The position numbers and the translations under genes were made by a program. Shown piece by piece: positions 17,797 to 25,976 of a stretch of DNA of 64,000 bases. The notes under the pieces were generated by a model, which was given only the letters and a program-made list of their open reading frames with translations, was not told the origin of the DNA and made no database searches. The DNA comes from Candidatus Melainabacteria bacterium (GTDB taxonomy: Bacteria > Cyanobacteriota > Vampirovibrionia > Obscuribacterales > Obscuribacteraceae): the NCBI GenBank assembly GCA_017307165.1, contig JAFKGK010000006.1:218304-282303 (forward strand), written 5' to 3'. Each line of letters opens with the position of its first letter. Position 1 is the stretch's first letter.

Positions 17797-18509
17797 GTCA
17801 GTGTGGTGTGATGGTAAGCCTGACGGCTTTGTTGGCTAGCTTTTATATATTGCATCCAGCTGCCTCAGCCGCTGATCCTCTATCGAACGAAAACGTCACC
17901 ATAGACGATAGCGCGATAAATGCAATTATCGAGCAGCCTCAGCAGCAGCAGGCACCGCAAATAGTACCAAAATTGCAGGACCAATTGGCCAAGATCGCAG
18001 TCTCTTTTACGCCTGGTGAGAGCAAACTAGCCAATCACAAGGCGATTATGTGCACCGTTACAAACAATACGGACCATGCTGTTGTTGTATATGGCGAAAA
18101 GGCGGTTTTGGTCACGCCTCACGCCGATGCTAGAGCCGCAGGCCAGGCCGAGATCGACACCATTGGCCAGCCGCCTACGCATGGCATGCGTTTGATCGCG
18201 TCAAGTGTAGGTTCAGTGGCTCTGGCGGCTACTACTGTGGGTATGTATCAGACGCTCAAGGGCAAGCGCAAAGAGCACAAGCCGGTTTTGCAGCGCTATG
18301 AGTACGATGAGGAGCGCCGCATCAATGAGGCTGAGGCCTTTGGTCAGCGGCTTTTGTATCCAGGCGAGAGCACAACTGGCAAATTGTATTTTGCCGTAGG
18401 CGAGAGCCTCGAAAATGCCTGGTTTTTGTGCCCTGTCGCTTATTTTCACGAGGAGGCCAATAAGGCCGTTGTGCGTGTGCAATTTAAACTGCCGGAAGCA
18501 GCTCGATGA
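17793..18509 (+). CDS. exported protein coupled to TolC genes
   Basis: 238 aa. Signal peptide cleaved near residue 26 (AASA), Gln-rich linker (QQQQ at about 50), then a beta-rich segment (ITCTVTN-type, about 65-105) that resembles an Ig-like fold, and a hydrophobic stretch at about 131-153 that may be a second membrane segment. No named family recognised. ATGA overlap with the second TolC gene makes it the third gene of the operon, so it may be an accessory of the outer-membrane channel. Confidence 0.65.
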   Translation: MSQCGVMVSLTALLASFYILHPAASAADPLSNENVTIDDSAINAIIEQPQQQQAPQIVPKLQDQLAKIAVSFTPGESKLANHKAIMCTVTNNTDHAVVVYGEKAVLVTPHADARAAGQAEIDTIGQPPTHGMRLIASSVGSVALAATTVGMYQTLKGKRKEHKPVLQRYEYDEERRINEAEAFGQRLLYPGESTTGKLYFAVGESLENAWFLCPVAYFHEEANKAVVRVQFKLPEAAR

Positions 18510-18518
18510 GGATGCTTA

Positions 18519-19739
18519 TCATTGGTTGGATGTAGGATGCAAGCGCAGATAGATGAGTGCCATTGCAGCTGCTAAGAATCCAGCTACAGCACCCACTCCC
18601 AGCCCCCATCGCGGACCAAAATGATCGGCTATCCAGCCTGTGATCGGTGCGCCAATGGGCGTGCCGCCTAGAGCAACCGCCACGCGCAGAGCCATCACGC
18701 GTCCTCGCATGGTGCGGTCGACCGTAAGTTGCATCAATGCATTAGAAGTATTGATAAAGGTCAAAGCCGCGATGCCAATTATCACCAGGCATGCTGCAAA
18801 CCACCAATACCCTGGAGAGATCGCGGCTAAAGCGCAGCCAACACCAAAAAGCAGAGTGGATGTCGCCATGCTGCCAAAAGCAGGCTTCTCACGCTGAGCA
18901 GCCAGGAGAGCTCCGCTTATGGTGCCGACTGCCATGATTGAGGACAATAAGCCAAATTGTTGTGAATCGCTGTGAAAAATGCGTACGGCCATCGTTGATA
19001 TATAAATAGGAAAATTGAGGCCGAATGTACCGATAATCAGCAGCATGAGCATATTGATGCGCAAGTCGCCTCGCTGCCAGACATATCTACAGCCTGCGAT
19101 AAAGTCGCCTTTGCTTTGAGTTTTGTTGCTCTTATGTGGTGCCAATCCTCGCAGCCCGGCCATCGATAACAGGACTGCTACAAAAGAAACTCCGTTAAAT
19201 ACAAATGCCCATCCGATACCCGTTTTTGCAATCAAAATGCCAGCGATGGCTGGGCCGACCATGCGGGCTGCGTTAAATGACGTAGAGTTGAGAGCGACTG
19301 CATTGCTAAGGTGCTGCTCCTGTACCAGGTCAGCGAGAAATGTCTGGCGGACTGGGGCATCTACGGCAGCTGCGCTACCGAACAAAAATGCAAAAACATA
19401 CACGTGCCATAGCTGGATGTGACCTGTGATGGTCAATATACCGAGAACCAGCGCAAGGAGGCCAAGAACAGCCTGAGTGATCATGATCATTTTGCGCGGA
19501 TCAAACCTGTCTGCAGCAGGGCCGATCCACGGTAAAAATAGAAATTGGGGAAGAAATTGCAGGGCCATGACGAGCCCAAGAGCGGATGCGTCATGATGGG
19601 TTAGTTGGGTGAGTACTAGCCAGTCTTGTGCCACCCTCTGCATCCAAGTGCCGATATTGGATACAAACGTGCCGGTGATCCAGATGCGATAATTGAAACT
19701 GCTGAGGGCGCGAAACGCCCCAGTCGGTGAGTTTTGCAT
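18519..19739 (-). CDS. MFS exporter, EntS/MFS_3 type
   Basis: 406 aa, 12 predicted membrane segments. The N-terminus FRALSSFNYRIWITGTFVSNIGTW followed by MQRVAQDWLVL, then ADRFDPRK (motif A) and DAPVRQTFL, is characteristic of the MFS_3 (enterobactin exporter-like) family. Members export small molecules. Convergent with the TolC operon with 9 bp between stops, so there is no shared transcript. The substrate is unknown. Confidence 0.85.
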   Translation of the reverse strand: MQNSPTGAFRALSSFNYRIWITGTFVSNIGTWMQRVAQDWLVLTQLTHHDASALGLVMALQFLPQFLFLPWIGPAADRFDPRKMIMITQAVLGLLALVLGILTITGHIQLWHVYVFAFLFGSAAAVDAPVRQTFLADLVQEQHLSNAVALNSTSFNAARMVGPAIAGILIAKTGIGWAFVFNGVSFVAVLLSMAGLRGLAPHKSNKTQSKGDFIAGCRYVWQRGDLRINMLMLLIIGTFGLNFPIYISTMAVRIFHSDSQQFGLLSSIMAVGTISGALLAAQREKPAFGSMATSTLLFGVGCALAAISPGYWWFAACLVIIGIAALTFINTSNALMQLTVDRTMRGRVMALRVAVALGGTPIGAPITGWIADHFGPRWGLGVGAVAGFLAAAMALIYLRLHPTSNQ

Positions 19740-19914
19740 AGACTAACAATAGCAGAGTCTGGGCCCCATGATTTTAGTCCTCAGCGTTTGCGGTTGAGCT
19801 CATTGACCGCCTGATAGAGATACGCTAAATTGAAATTATGTCGCTCTTTGACTTATAAGATTTTAGTTGATTTAAGGGTCCTCAAGGTCCAATGACTTAT
19901 TTCTGGTATAAGCA

Positions 19915-20253
19915 ATGTTCAACATCAACCTCAATAATGATGCCCTCTCAGATTATTTGTTGTTTGCCCGGTGGGACTCGCTGAGTCCTGCCGAAAAGAC
20001 TCTCGCCATAGAAAAAGTCTCGTACAAAGTCAACATGCTTTTTGATTGCGGTCCAGTGCAAATCGACGATGCAGATTACTACGAATACGTCATTTCGCCT
20101 TTACTCGCATCGAGTATTGTCAGTGGCAATCACGGAGAATGGTGGAGGCGAGTAAAAAATAGCGAGATTTATAACCGTGAAGAAAGGGTGGTAGCATTTA
20201 AAGAGTGTTTAAAAGAGATTCGTAAAAAGGGCCACAGCATTGACACACAATGA
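19915..20253 (+). CDS. small conserved-looking protein, paralog of the gene at 32550
   Basis: 112 aa, soluble, helical and Trp/Tyr-rich. It aligns along its length with the minus-strand protein at 32550-32870: LLFARWDSLSPAEKTLAI against LLLSPWSDLSAEDKSHAI, then DYYEYV/DYYTDV, a W-W pair, NS-x-Y, and ER-V-x-AFK. Having two divergent copies in the window supports both being real genes. No known family recognised. It is monocistronic, followed by a long gap. Confidence 0.65.
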   Translation: MFNINLNNDALSDYLLFARWDSLSPAEKTLAIEKVSYKVNMLFDCGPVQIDDADYYEYVISPLLASSIVSGNHGEWWRRVKNSEIYNREERVVAFKECLKEIRKKGHSIDTQ

Positions 20254-20295
20254 TTTCAGCGCTCGATCTTTTTGCTCTTTCTAATTATAGACAGT

Positions 20296-20324
20296 TTGAC
20301 CAGGTCTGCTGCCGGTCTTATATC
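20296..20324 (+). promoter_or_regulatory. sigma70-type promoter candidate with long leader
   Basis: TTGACC (20296-20301), 17-nt spacer, TATATC (20319-20324). Transcription would begin near 20331, leaving a leader of about 255 nt before the CheY-like gene at 20587. The stretch 20254-20586 otherwise has only short imperfect stems (for example CTCC/GGAG at about 20378-20393). Confidence 0.35.
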
Positions 20325-20396
20325 TGTCTTCAAATTTTTTGTTGTCTATAAGTGCCGATCGCGTCATAGCGTAGTAACTCCACATTGCCGGAGCGC

Positions 20397-20546
20397 ATGA
20401 TGGGTTTTTTACAGATTGGTTCTTATATTTTGGAACACACAAGTTCGGCAACTATGGTGGGTTTTTGTGTTGCCTCTAAAATAGGACTAAGCTGCTTTAG
20501 GAACTCAACGGTCAAAGATTCGTCTCATCAACTACTCTCCTATTAG
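20397..20546 (+). CDS. possible 49-aa leader peptide
   Basis: A 49-residue frame with a GGAG 3-6 nt before a double ATG (20397 and 20400). The product is hydrophobic in parts (MVGFCVASKIGLSCF) and Cys-containing. It lies in the leader upstream of the CheY-like gene. It could be a chance frame; there is no homology evidence. Confidence 0.25.
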   Translation: MMGFLQIGSYILEHTSSATMVGFCVASKIGLSCFRNSTVKDSSHQLLSY

Positions 20547-20586
20547 TATTTCCATCAGCTTAATATGCATCCAAAGGCAACCCTAA

Positions 20587-20991
20587 ATGGCATCAACAGA
20601 TTCAGCACTTTCTAAGGACACTGATCTTCCTGTTTTGGTGGTAGACGACAATGCTATGGTTCGTCTCAGTACCAAAATGGCACTCGAGTCACTGGGCATC
20701 CAGGCTGAGGCTGTATCCGGCGGCCACGAGGCACTTCAAAAACTCAGCGAACGCAATTATGCTGCTGTCATCATGGATTACCGCATGCCCGAGATGAGTG
20801 GTGCCGATTGTACGCGCGAGATCCGCCGCCGCGAAAAGATCACGCATACTCGGATTCCTGTGATTGGATATTCCGCAGACAAGACCTCGCAAATTGGTGC
20901 CGATTGCAAGGATGCCGGTATGGATGCACTTCTTAGCAAAGAAGTGCCAATTGGCGCTCTGGTAGAAGTGATCAAATCTTTTAAAATTTAG
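20587..20991 (+). CDS. single-domain CheY-like response regulator
   Basis: 134 aa, receiver only, with a short disordered N-terminus. D20-D21 acidic pair, phospho-acceptor D64 in VIMDYRMPEMSG, the S of GYSAD and the K of LLSKEV complete the site. The YRMPEMSG-x-x-x-x-x-x-IRRRE pattern resembles receivers of hybrid kinases, so it may be a phosphorelay partner. No output domain. Its stop codon lies in the first unit of a 14-bp tandem repeat. Confidence 0.9.
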   Translation: MASTDSALSKDTDLPVLVVDDNAMVRLSTKMALESLGIQAEAVSGGHEALQKLSERNYAAVIMDYRMPEMSGADCTREIRRREKITHTRIPVIGYSADKTSQIGADCKDAGMDALLSKEVPIGALVEVIKSFKI

Positions 20992-21019
20992 ATTCTAAAA
21001 TTTAGATTTTAAAATTTAG
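20978..21019 (+). repeat. 3 x 14-bp tandem repeat over a stop codon
   Basis: Three consecutive units of (A/C)TTYTAAAATTTAG at 20978-20991, 20992-21005 and 21006-21019, followed by a partial ATTTT. The first unit includes the last codons and stop of the CheY-like gene; each unit carries the same in-frame TAG. Confidence 0.85.
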
Positions 21020-21123
21020 ATTTTGATGTATATTCATTTTCTTCCAATTGTCTCTCAGGAACCAGGGTTGCATTGTCGCGTCGCTAATGCGCTAGAGCAA
21101 TTGCAAATAACAGAGGGACAATC

Positions 21124-22167
21124 ATGAACCCTGAGACAAACAAAACAAAACTCGACGATCTGCTGGATCAACATGAGCTCTTGCCCATGGAGGCCAAGCT
21201 CATCTCAAAATTTCCTGAAACGCGGATGGGTGAGCTTTACTACGAGCCAAAGTGGGATGGATTTAGATGTATAGCTTATAAAGACGGTCAAGATATCGAC
21301 CTTCGCTCCAAAAGCGGCCAGCCATTGGCTAGATATTTTCCTGAGATAGCAGAGGCATTGCGGGCAATACCATGCCGACGCTTTGTGCTCGACGGTGAGC
21401 TTTTGATAGCTGGCAAGCATGATTTTGACATGCTATTGCAAAGAGTCCATCCTGCGCAATCGCGTATCGACAAGCTATCTAAGTCAACTCCAGCCGTTTT
21501 TGTCATGTTTGATATTTTGGCGCTTAATCAGCGCAGTTTGCTCAAGAGGCCGCTTTCGACTCGCAGAGCAGAGCTAGAAATATTTGCCTCAAAGTACGTA
21601 GATGGCGGCAAGACGAGCCACCAAAACGAGCGTATGGCCCTTAGTCCTTTTAGCAAAAATCCAAAGACAGCAATGAAATGGCTCGAGCAAAAGAGTGCCA
21701 AGCTCGATGGAGTGATAATTAAGGATGCCACCATGTCCTATCAATCTGGTACTAGATACGGTATGCAAAAGATTAAAAAGATCCGCACTGCTGATTGTGT
21801 CGTCGGTGGCTTTCGCTATAAAGACGATGGCAAGACGGTTGGTTCGCTATTGCTAGGGCTCTATGACGATGACCATGAGTTTAAGCATGTGGGCTTTGTC
21901 GCTGGATTGACAGATGAGCAAAAACGGGCGCTGGCACCGCAGTTAGAGAAACTAAAAGCCCCCTCATCTTTTACAAAAAATGTCCCTGGTAAGCGTAGTC
22001 GTTGGAGCAAAAATACAGATGCTATTTGGGTCCCTCTCAAACAGCGGCTGGTGGTCGAAGTCAAATTTGACCAGGTCACACATGAGCGCTTCAGGCATGG
22101 CGCTGCACTGGTGCGTTTCAGGCCAGACAAAAAGCCAGACCAATGTACCATCGAGCAAATTGCCTAA
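21124..22167 (+). CDS. ATP-dependent DNA ligase (LigC/LigD ligase-domain type)
   Basis: 347 aa. Adenylation lysine K43 in EPKWDGFR (motif I), then SKSGQPLARYFPEI, VLDGELLI (motif III), DGVIIKD (motif IV) and MQKIKK (motif V). An OB-fold follows (about 215-340) with WVPLKQRLVVEVKFDQ. This size and layout fit the stand-alone LigC ligases and the LigD ligase module. Such enzymes seal nicks in repair. GAGGG lies 6 nt before the ATG. No Ku or primase gene is in the window. The 3' end overlaps the convergent LRR gene by 4 bp. Confidence 0.92.
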   Translation: MNPETNKTKLDDLLDQHELLPMEAKLISKFPETRMGELYYEPKWDGFRCIAYKDGQDIDLRSKSGQPLARYFPEIAEALRAIPCRRFVLDGELLIAGKHDFDMLLQRVHPAQSRIDKLSKSTPAVFVMFDILALNQRSLLKRPLSTRRAELEIFASKYVDGGKTSHQNERMALSPFSKNPKTAMKWLEQKSAKLDGVIIKDATMSYQSGTRYGMQKIKKIRTADCVVGGFRYKDDGKTVGSLLLGLYDDDHEFKHVGFVAGLTDEQKRALAPQLEKLKAPSSFTKNVPGKRSRWSKNTDAIWVPLKQRLVVEVKFDQVTHERFRHGAALVRFRPDKKPDQCTIEQIA

Positions 22168-23144
22168 TGCAAGGGACCAAACAATTCTGGGGCAAACTGC
22201 GACCTTTCATTTTCGACTGACAATTTGATCTTGGGCATTTGGCTTCGCAACTTGCTTTCAGCGGTTTTGTTAAACGATACCGATAAGACCTGGAGCTTTG
22301 GAAATGATTTAAAGGTAGCAATACTCAAAGGAGTGATGCTCGTATTTTTTAAATCCAGATTGATCAGGTTTTTTAGAGTCTTCAATTTGGCAATATCTTT
22401 ATCCGTCAGTTTGCCATTGCCCGATAGACAAAGCTCTTCGAGATTAGTCATTTGACTGATCGTGTCGATCGCCTGCTTGTCGATATTTGCATCGCTAAGA
22501 TTGAGGATTTTTAAGGTTTTCATTTTGCAAAGCGGATGCAGATCCGAGTTTTTGAGATTTGTCATTCTGAGGTTTAGATTTGTCAAGCTCTTCAATTTTG
22601 TTATGTCTTCCAGGCCGGCGGCTGACACGTCAGTTTCGGCTAGCTGTATTTTTTTTAAATCGCTCATAGACGCCAGAGATGGCAGTCCTTTGTCTGACAC
22701 GCTTGTATTGAGCAGGTACAGTTCGAGCAGTCCTTTGCACCGGCTTACCCGCGCAAGCGCCAAATCTCCAAAATTTTCCAAATTGCCACAATCAATACTG
22801 ACTATCGCGCCAGAAGGCATATCTTTCAAACACTCTAAAAGCTCTGGTTTTGTGCCATCAAAGTTGAGCGAGAGTTTGAGCGACTGGCCCGATGCTAGTT
22901 TGACCCGCCCCTTCGCTCGAGCATACAAGTTTGGTTGGCTGGCCACTACCATGCCCTTATACAAGATCGCCTCGTGCAGATTGCCAATTGAGGTGTTGGC
23001 AAAGTTGAGCCAGAGGTCCGGAGCAGCTGCCCATACGGGCAAGGGCCGGGCTTTTATTGAGAGCATCCCAATTAGACGGGCCGCAATAGCCAGACCCGCA
23101 GCATGGGCTTTACATCCGCCCTTGTTCTGTATAAATGCTTTCAT
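22164..23144 (-). CDS. leucine-rich-repeat protein
   Basis: 326 aa. Residues of about 115-310 form roughly eight repeats of 23-25 aa with the L-x-x-L-x-L-x-x-T/N pattern (KLKSLTNLNLRMTNL, MKTLKILNLSDANI and similar), of the type seen in cysteine-containing/AMN1-like LRR proteins. The first 110 residues are not repeats and contain a hydrophobic Ala-rich start that could be an atypical signal. LRR arcs bind proteins; the target is unknown. It is convergent with the ligase gene. Confidence 0.85.
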   Translation of the reverse strand: MKAFIQNKGGCKAHAAGLAIAARLIGMLSIKARPLPVWAAAPDLWLNFANTSIGNLHEAILYKGMVVASQPNLYARAKGRVKLASGQSLKLSLNFDGTKPELLECLKDMPSGAIVSIDCGNLENFGDLALARVSRCKGLLELYLLNTSVSDKGLPSLASMSDLKKIQLAETDVSAAGLEDITKLKSLTNLNLRMTNLKNSDLHPLCKMKTLKILNLSDANIDKQAIDTISQMTNLEELCLSGNGKLTDKDIAKLKTLKNLINLDLKNTSITPLSIATFKSFPKLQVLSVSFNKTAESKLRSQMPKIKLSVENERSQFAPELFGPLH

Positions 23145-23193
23145 AGTGTACTAAAGCGACATCTTTCAACACATCCTGGACCATATCCACTAA

Positions 23194-23199
23194 TATAAT
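23194..23199 (+). promoter_or_regulatory. -10 element TATAAT for pseudo-receiver gene
   Basis: Perfect TATAAT 55 bp before the TTG start of the pseudo-receiver gene at 23255; no convincing -35 is seen at 16-18 bp. The gap between this gene and the divergent LRR gene is about 110 bp. Confidence 0.3.
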
Positions 23200-23254
23200 G
23201 GATCCGACAGCTCTCCAGATTTTGCTTGCAGCACTTTGCAGGTGGTAAATAACA

Positions 23255-23656
23255 TTGCACATTTTGGTCGCACAAGATCCAGCCGTGATGTCTCCAGTCC
23301 TGGAGGCTTGTGCTGGTCATCAAGTGGACGAGGCAACGACAGTTTCGCAAGCCAAGGATTTGCTAGCTCATAATGTGTACGACGCCATCATAGTGGGAGT
23401 ACATTTTGATGAGTCGAGGGCTATGGAGTTGATTGCCTGGCTCAGACAGGAGAGACCCAATATGCCCATCGTAATGGTGAGGCTCAAGCACTCCGATTTT
23501 GAAGAAACTTTTAGGAGAACCGCCAGAGCACTCAAAAAAGTCGGCTCTATTTGCAGTTATCTCGAGCTAGAGGGAGATAAGGCTTGGCGGGAGAAAATTC
23601 AAAAGGCTCTGCGCAAGTGCGTCGACCTCGAAATCAGTTTGTCTGATGCTCATTAA
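23255..23656 (+). CDS. degenerate receiver-like protein (pseudo-receiver A)
   Basis: 133 aa, starting at TTG behind GGTGG. The beta/alpha pattern of a receiver is clear (MHILVAQD, then DAIIVG, then MPIVMVR), but the phospho-acceptor position is G48 (IIVGVHFDESRA) and neither the N-terminal acidic pair nor the K-P of beta-5 is present. A very similar protein is encoded at 47354 (shared V-G-x-HFDESRA-x-ELI-x-W), and a third relative at 47834. It should not be phosphorylated in the usual way and may act by protein contact. The TPR protein gene starts 12 bp downstream. Confidence 0.75.
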   Translation: MHILVAQDPAVMSPVLEACAGHQVDEATTVSQAKDLLAHNVYDAIIVGVHFDESRAMELIAWLRQERPNMPIVMVRLKHSDFEETFRRTARALKKVGSICSYLELEGDKAWREKIQKALRKCVDLEISLSDAH

Positions 23657-23668
23657 GCGCGCAGTCTT

Positions 23669-24253
23669 TTGAAGGCGCTAATGGCTATGATTGGCTTTGC
23701 GACAGGCATTGTGCTGCCCGTTGCTCTGGCAGCCGACTCCGATTTGCAACTAGCCGAGTCGGCCTACAAGCGTGATGACTGGACGACTGCAATCCCGGCA
23801 TACCAGAGATATCTCAAAGAGCATCCCCGCGAAACCGGCGCCTATGTGCGGCTAGGGGACTGCCTGCGGCGGGTCCAGCGCAATAATGAAGCTATAGATG
23901 CTCTTACTGCTGCTATTAAGATAAAACCCTTGTGCCGTGCCCACGTTTTGAGGGCACGGGCTTACGCCGCTCAAAAGCAAAACGATAAAGCACTGAGCGA
24001 TTTTCGTCGGGCCCTGGTCTTAGAACCCAGCGACTTTTACTTGTACATCGATCTCGTCGATCAAGAGCTCAAGCTGGGCCAATATTCCGCAGCAGTCTCT
24101 GATTGCACAAAAGGGATCGACGCTGCAACCAATCCATCATGCAAAATCCGCCTTTTGTACGCCCGTTCAAAGGCCTATACGGCTATGGGACAGAAGGCCC
24201 GAGCACTACAAGACCAGGCTTTAGCCGATAAATTATCTGTTGATACTTTATAA
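23669..24253 (+). CDS. exported TPR protein
   Basis: 194 aa from TTG 23669 (or ATG 23681). A signal peptide ends near residue 21 (VALAA). The mature part is about four tetratricopeptide repeats (for example NNEAIDALTAAIKIKPLCRAHVLR and NDKALSDFRRALVLEPSDFYL). Probably a periplasmic protein-protein adaptor. Only 12 bp from the pseudo-receiver stop, hence probably cotranscribed, though one product is cytoplasmic and the other exported. Confidence 0.8.
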   Translation: MKALMAMIGFATGIVLPVALAADSDLQLAESAYKRDDWTTAIPAYQRYLKEHPRETGAYVRLGDCLRRVQRNNEAIDALTAAIKIKPLCRAHVLRARAYAAQKQNDKALSDFRRALVLEPSDFYLYIDLVDQELKLGQYSAAVSDCTKGIDAATNPSCKIRLLYARSKAYTAMGQKARALQDQALADKLSVDTL

Positions 24254-24311
24254 GTGTTGCCGATTCGACTCATTTAAAAATAAATATGCAACTTTCTTGC
24301 GCCCACCAGGT

Positions 24312-24359
24312 CTTAACCCTCGTGTTTATGAGTCTGAAAGGCCTATCTAATTGGTTAAG
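24312..24359 (+). promoter_or_regulatory. inverted repeat covering the ribosome site of the histidine kinase gene
   Basis: CTTAACC (24312-24318) is the exact complement of GGTTAAG (24353-24359), and the latter contains the TAAGGG ribosome site 4-6 nt before the ATG at 24368. A stem with a 34-nt loop would hide the ribosome site. It may act as an RNA switch or be an operator; only 7 bp, so chance is possible. Confidence 0.3.
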
Positions 24360-24367
24360 GGTGCATC

Positions 24368-25933
24368 ATGAGTCCGAGCTTTCGTAATGTCTATGATGAT
24401 ATCGCAAAGGATGTCGTCGTCTTTAGAGAGTTATTTGATGCATTGCCGCAACCCTGTTGGAGTGCTCGTCTGGATGGACACGTCGATTTTTACAATAGCA
24501 GTTGGTATCAGTATACGGGCACTACCTTTGATCAAATGAAGGGCTGGGGCTGGGAGATTGTTCACGATCCGCAATTGCTGCCGCTCATCAAGCAAAAGCT
24601 CAATCACGCTATAAAATCCGAAGAGCCTTTCGAGATGGAGTTTCCCTTAAAGCGTTTTGATGGCGTTTACGAGACCTTTGTCACACAGGTCAAGCCTTTA
24701 CGCAATGCTGAGGGCGAGATAGTGCGATGGGTTGGTATAGCAAACAACGTACAGGACATCAGGCAGACTCGGTTTGACCTCTCTCACCAGGAGAGAAAGT
24801 TTGCCACCATGGCAAACGCTTTGCCCAATATAGTCTGGAGTACGGATGCCAATCTCAATGCTGACTTCTTTAACGATCGCTGGTATCAATACACTGGTCT
24901 CACCGAAGCTGAGTCGCTGGGACAGGGATGGCGGCAAAGTTTTTCGGCCGAAATGCTCAAAAAAATGGATGAAGATTGGGGAAAGGCCATTGCTGAGGGA
25001 TCCAGCTACGAAGCCGAACAGCTAGTGCGTTCGGCGGATGGTGAGTACAGATGGTTTTTGACTCGGGGCTATCCGTTCAAGGATAAGGACGGACGTATTA
25101 TTTCTTGGTTTGGGACCACCACCGATATCCACGAGCAAAAGCGTGCTGCCGAACTATTAGAAAAACAAGTAGCCGAGCGTACCGCCCAATTGGTTAAAGA
25201 AAAAGACAACGCTGTGGCTGCTAGCATGTCCAAGTCCGCTTTTATAGCCACGGTCAGCCATGAAATAAGGTCGCCACTAGCAGGGATTATTGGCCTTTTG
25301 CAATGCTTGACCGATATTGCGCAAGATCCAGAAGAGCTCGAGCTTGCAACAGACAGCCTCGGTGCTGCAAACGGCTTATTGGCGATCCTCAACAATTTGC
25401 TAGACGAATCAAAACTCGAAGCCGGCAAAATAAAACTAGAAGATCGACCTTTCAACCTGGCTCAGGTGGTGCATGATACGGTCGTATTGACGCGCCCTCT
25501 AGCAGAGGCTAATAAAATCGATTTGACCACCAATATCGATAGTGATTTGCAAACGGTCATTGGGGACGAGTTGAGAGTGAGACAGATCTTTATCAATCTG
25601 GTCTCAAACGCGATCAAATTTACCAAAGATGGAGCAGTAGAAATTGTCGGAATGGTCGTGTCCAAAGATGATCAGCAAATCAATGCCAGATTTGAGATAA
25701 GAGATACAGGCATTGGTATCGATAATCTTAAGGCCAAGACATTGTTTGAACCCTATCATCAGATCGACCAATCCATCAGTCGGCAGTATGGTGGCACTGG
25801 TCTGGGATTGAGCATCTGCAAGAGTCTGGTGACTTTGATGGGTGGCCAGATTGGTTTCACCTCACAATTAGGCACGGGTAGTGTATTTTGGTTTGAGCTT
25901 CCGTTCAATTTTCCGTTCACTTGGGGTTCATAA
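24368..25933 (+). CDS. PAS-PAS sensor histidine kinase
   Basis: 521 aa, no membrane segment. Two PAS domains of the PAS_3 type at about 15-135 and 140-260 (both with FYNSSWYQYTG/FFNDRWYQYTG and GWRQ/GWGW motifs), a coiled coil (260-290), then a HisKA domain with the phosphorylated H298 in VSHEIRSPL. The ATPase follows: N-box NLVSNAIKFT, DTGIGI, and GGTGLGLSI. Complete and of usual length. A cytoplasmic sensor; the PAS ligand is unknown. The lipid operon starts 43 bp downstream, so it may sense a signal for that operon, but no response regulator is adjacent. Confidence 0.94.
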   Translation: MSPSFRNVYDDIAKDVVVFRELFDALPQPCWSARLDGHVDFYNSSWYQYTGTTFDQMKGWGWEIVHDPQLLPLIKQKLNHAIKSEEPFEMEFPLKRFDGVYETFVTQVKPLRNAEGEIVRWVGIANNVQDIRQTRFDLSHQERKFATMANALPNIVWSTDANLNADFFNDRWYQYTGLTEAESLGQGWRQSFSAEMLKKMDEDWGKAIAEGSSYEAEQLVRSADGEYRWFLTRGYPFKDKDGRIISWFGTTTDIHEQKRAAELLEKQVAERTAQLVKEKDNAVAASMSKSAFIATVSHEIRSPLAGIIGLLQCLTDIAQDPEELELATDSLGAANGLLAILNNLLDESKLEAGKIKLEDRPFNLAQVVHDTVVLTRPLAEANKIDLTTNIDSDLQTVIGDELRVRQIFINLVSNAIKFTKDGAVEIVGMVVSKDDQQINARFEIRDTGIGIDNLKAKTLFEPYHQIDQSISRQYGGTGLGLSICKSLVTLMGGQIGFTSQLGTGSVFWFELPFNFPFTWGS

Positions 25934-25976
25934 AGACAGCTTATTCTGAGTAGGTCGGTAGCTCAGAAGTACCCTT

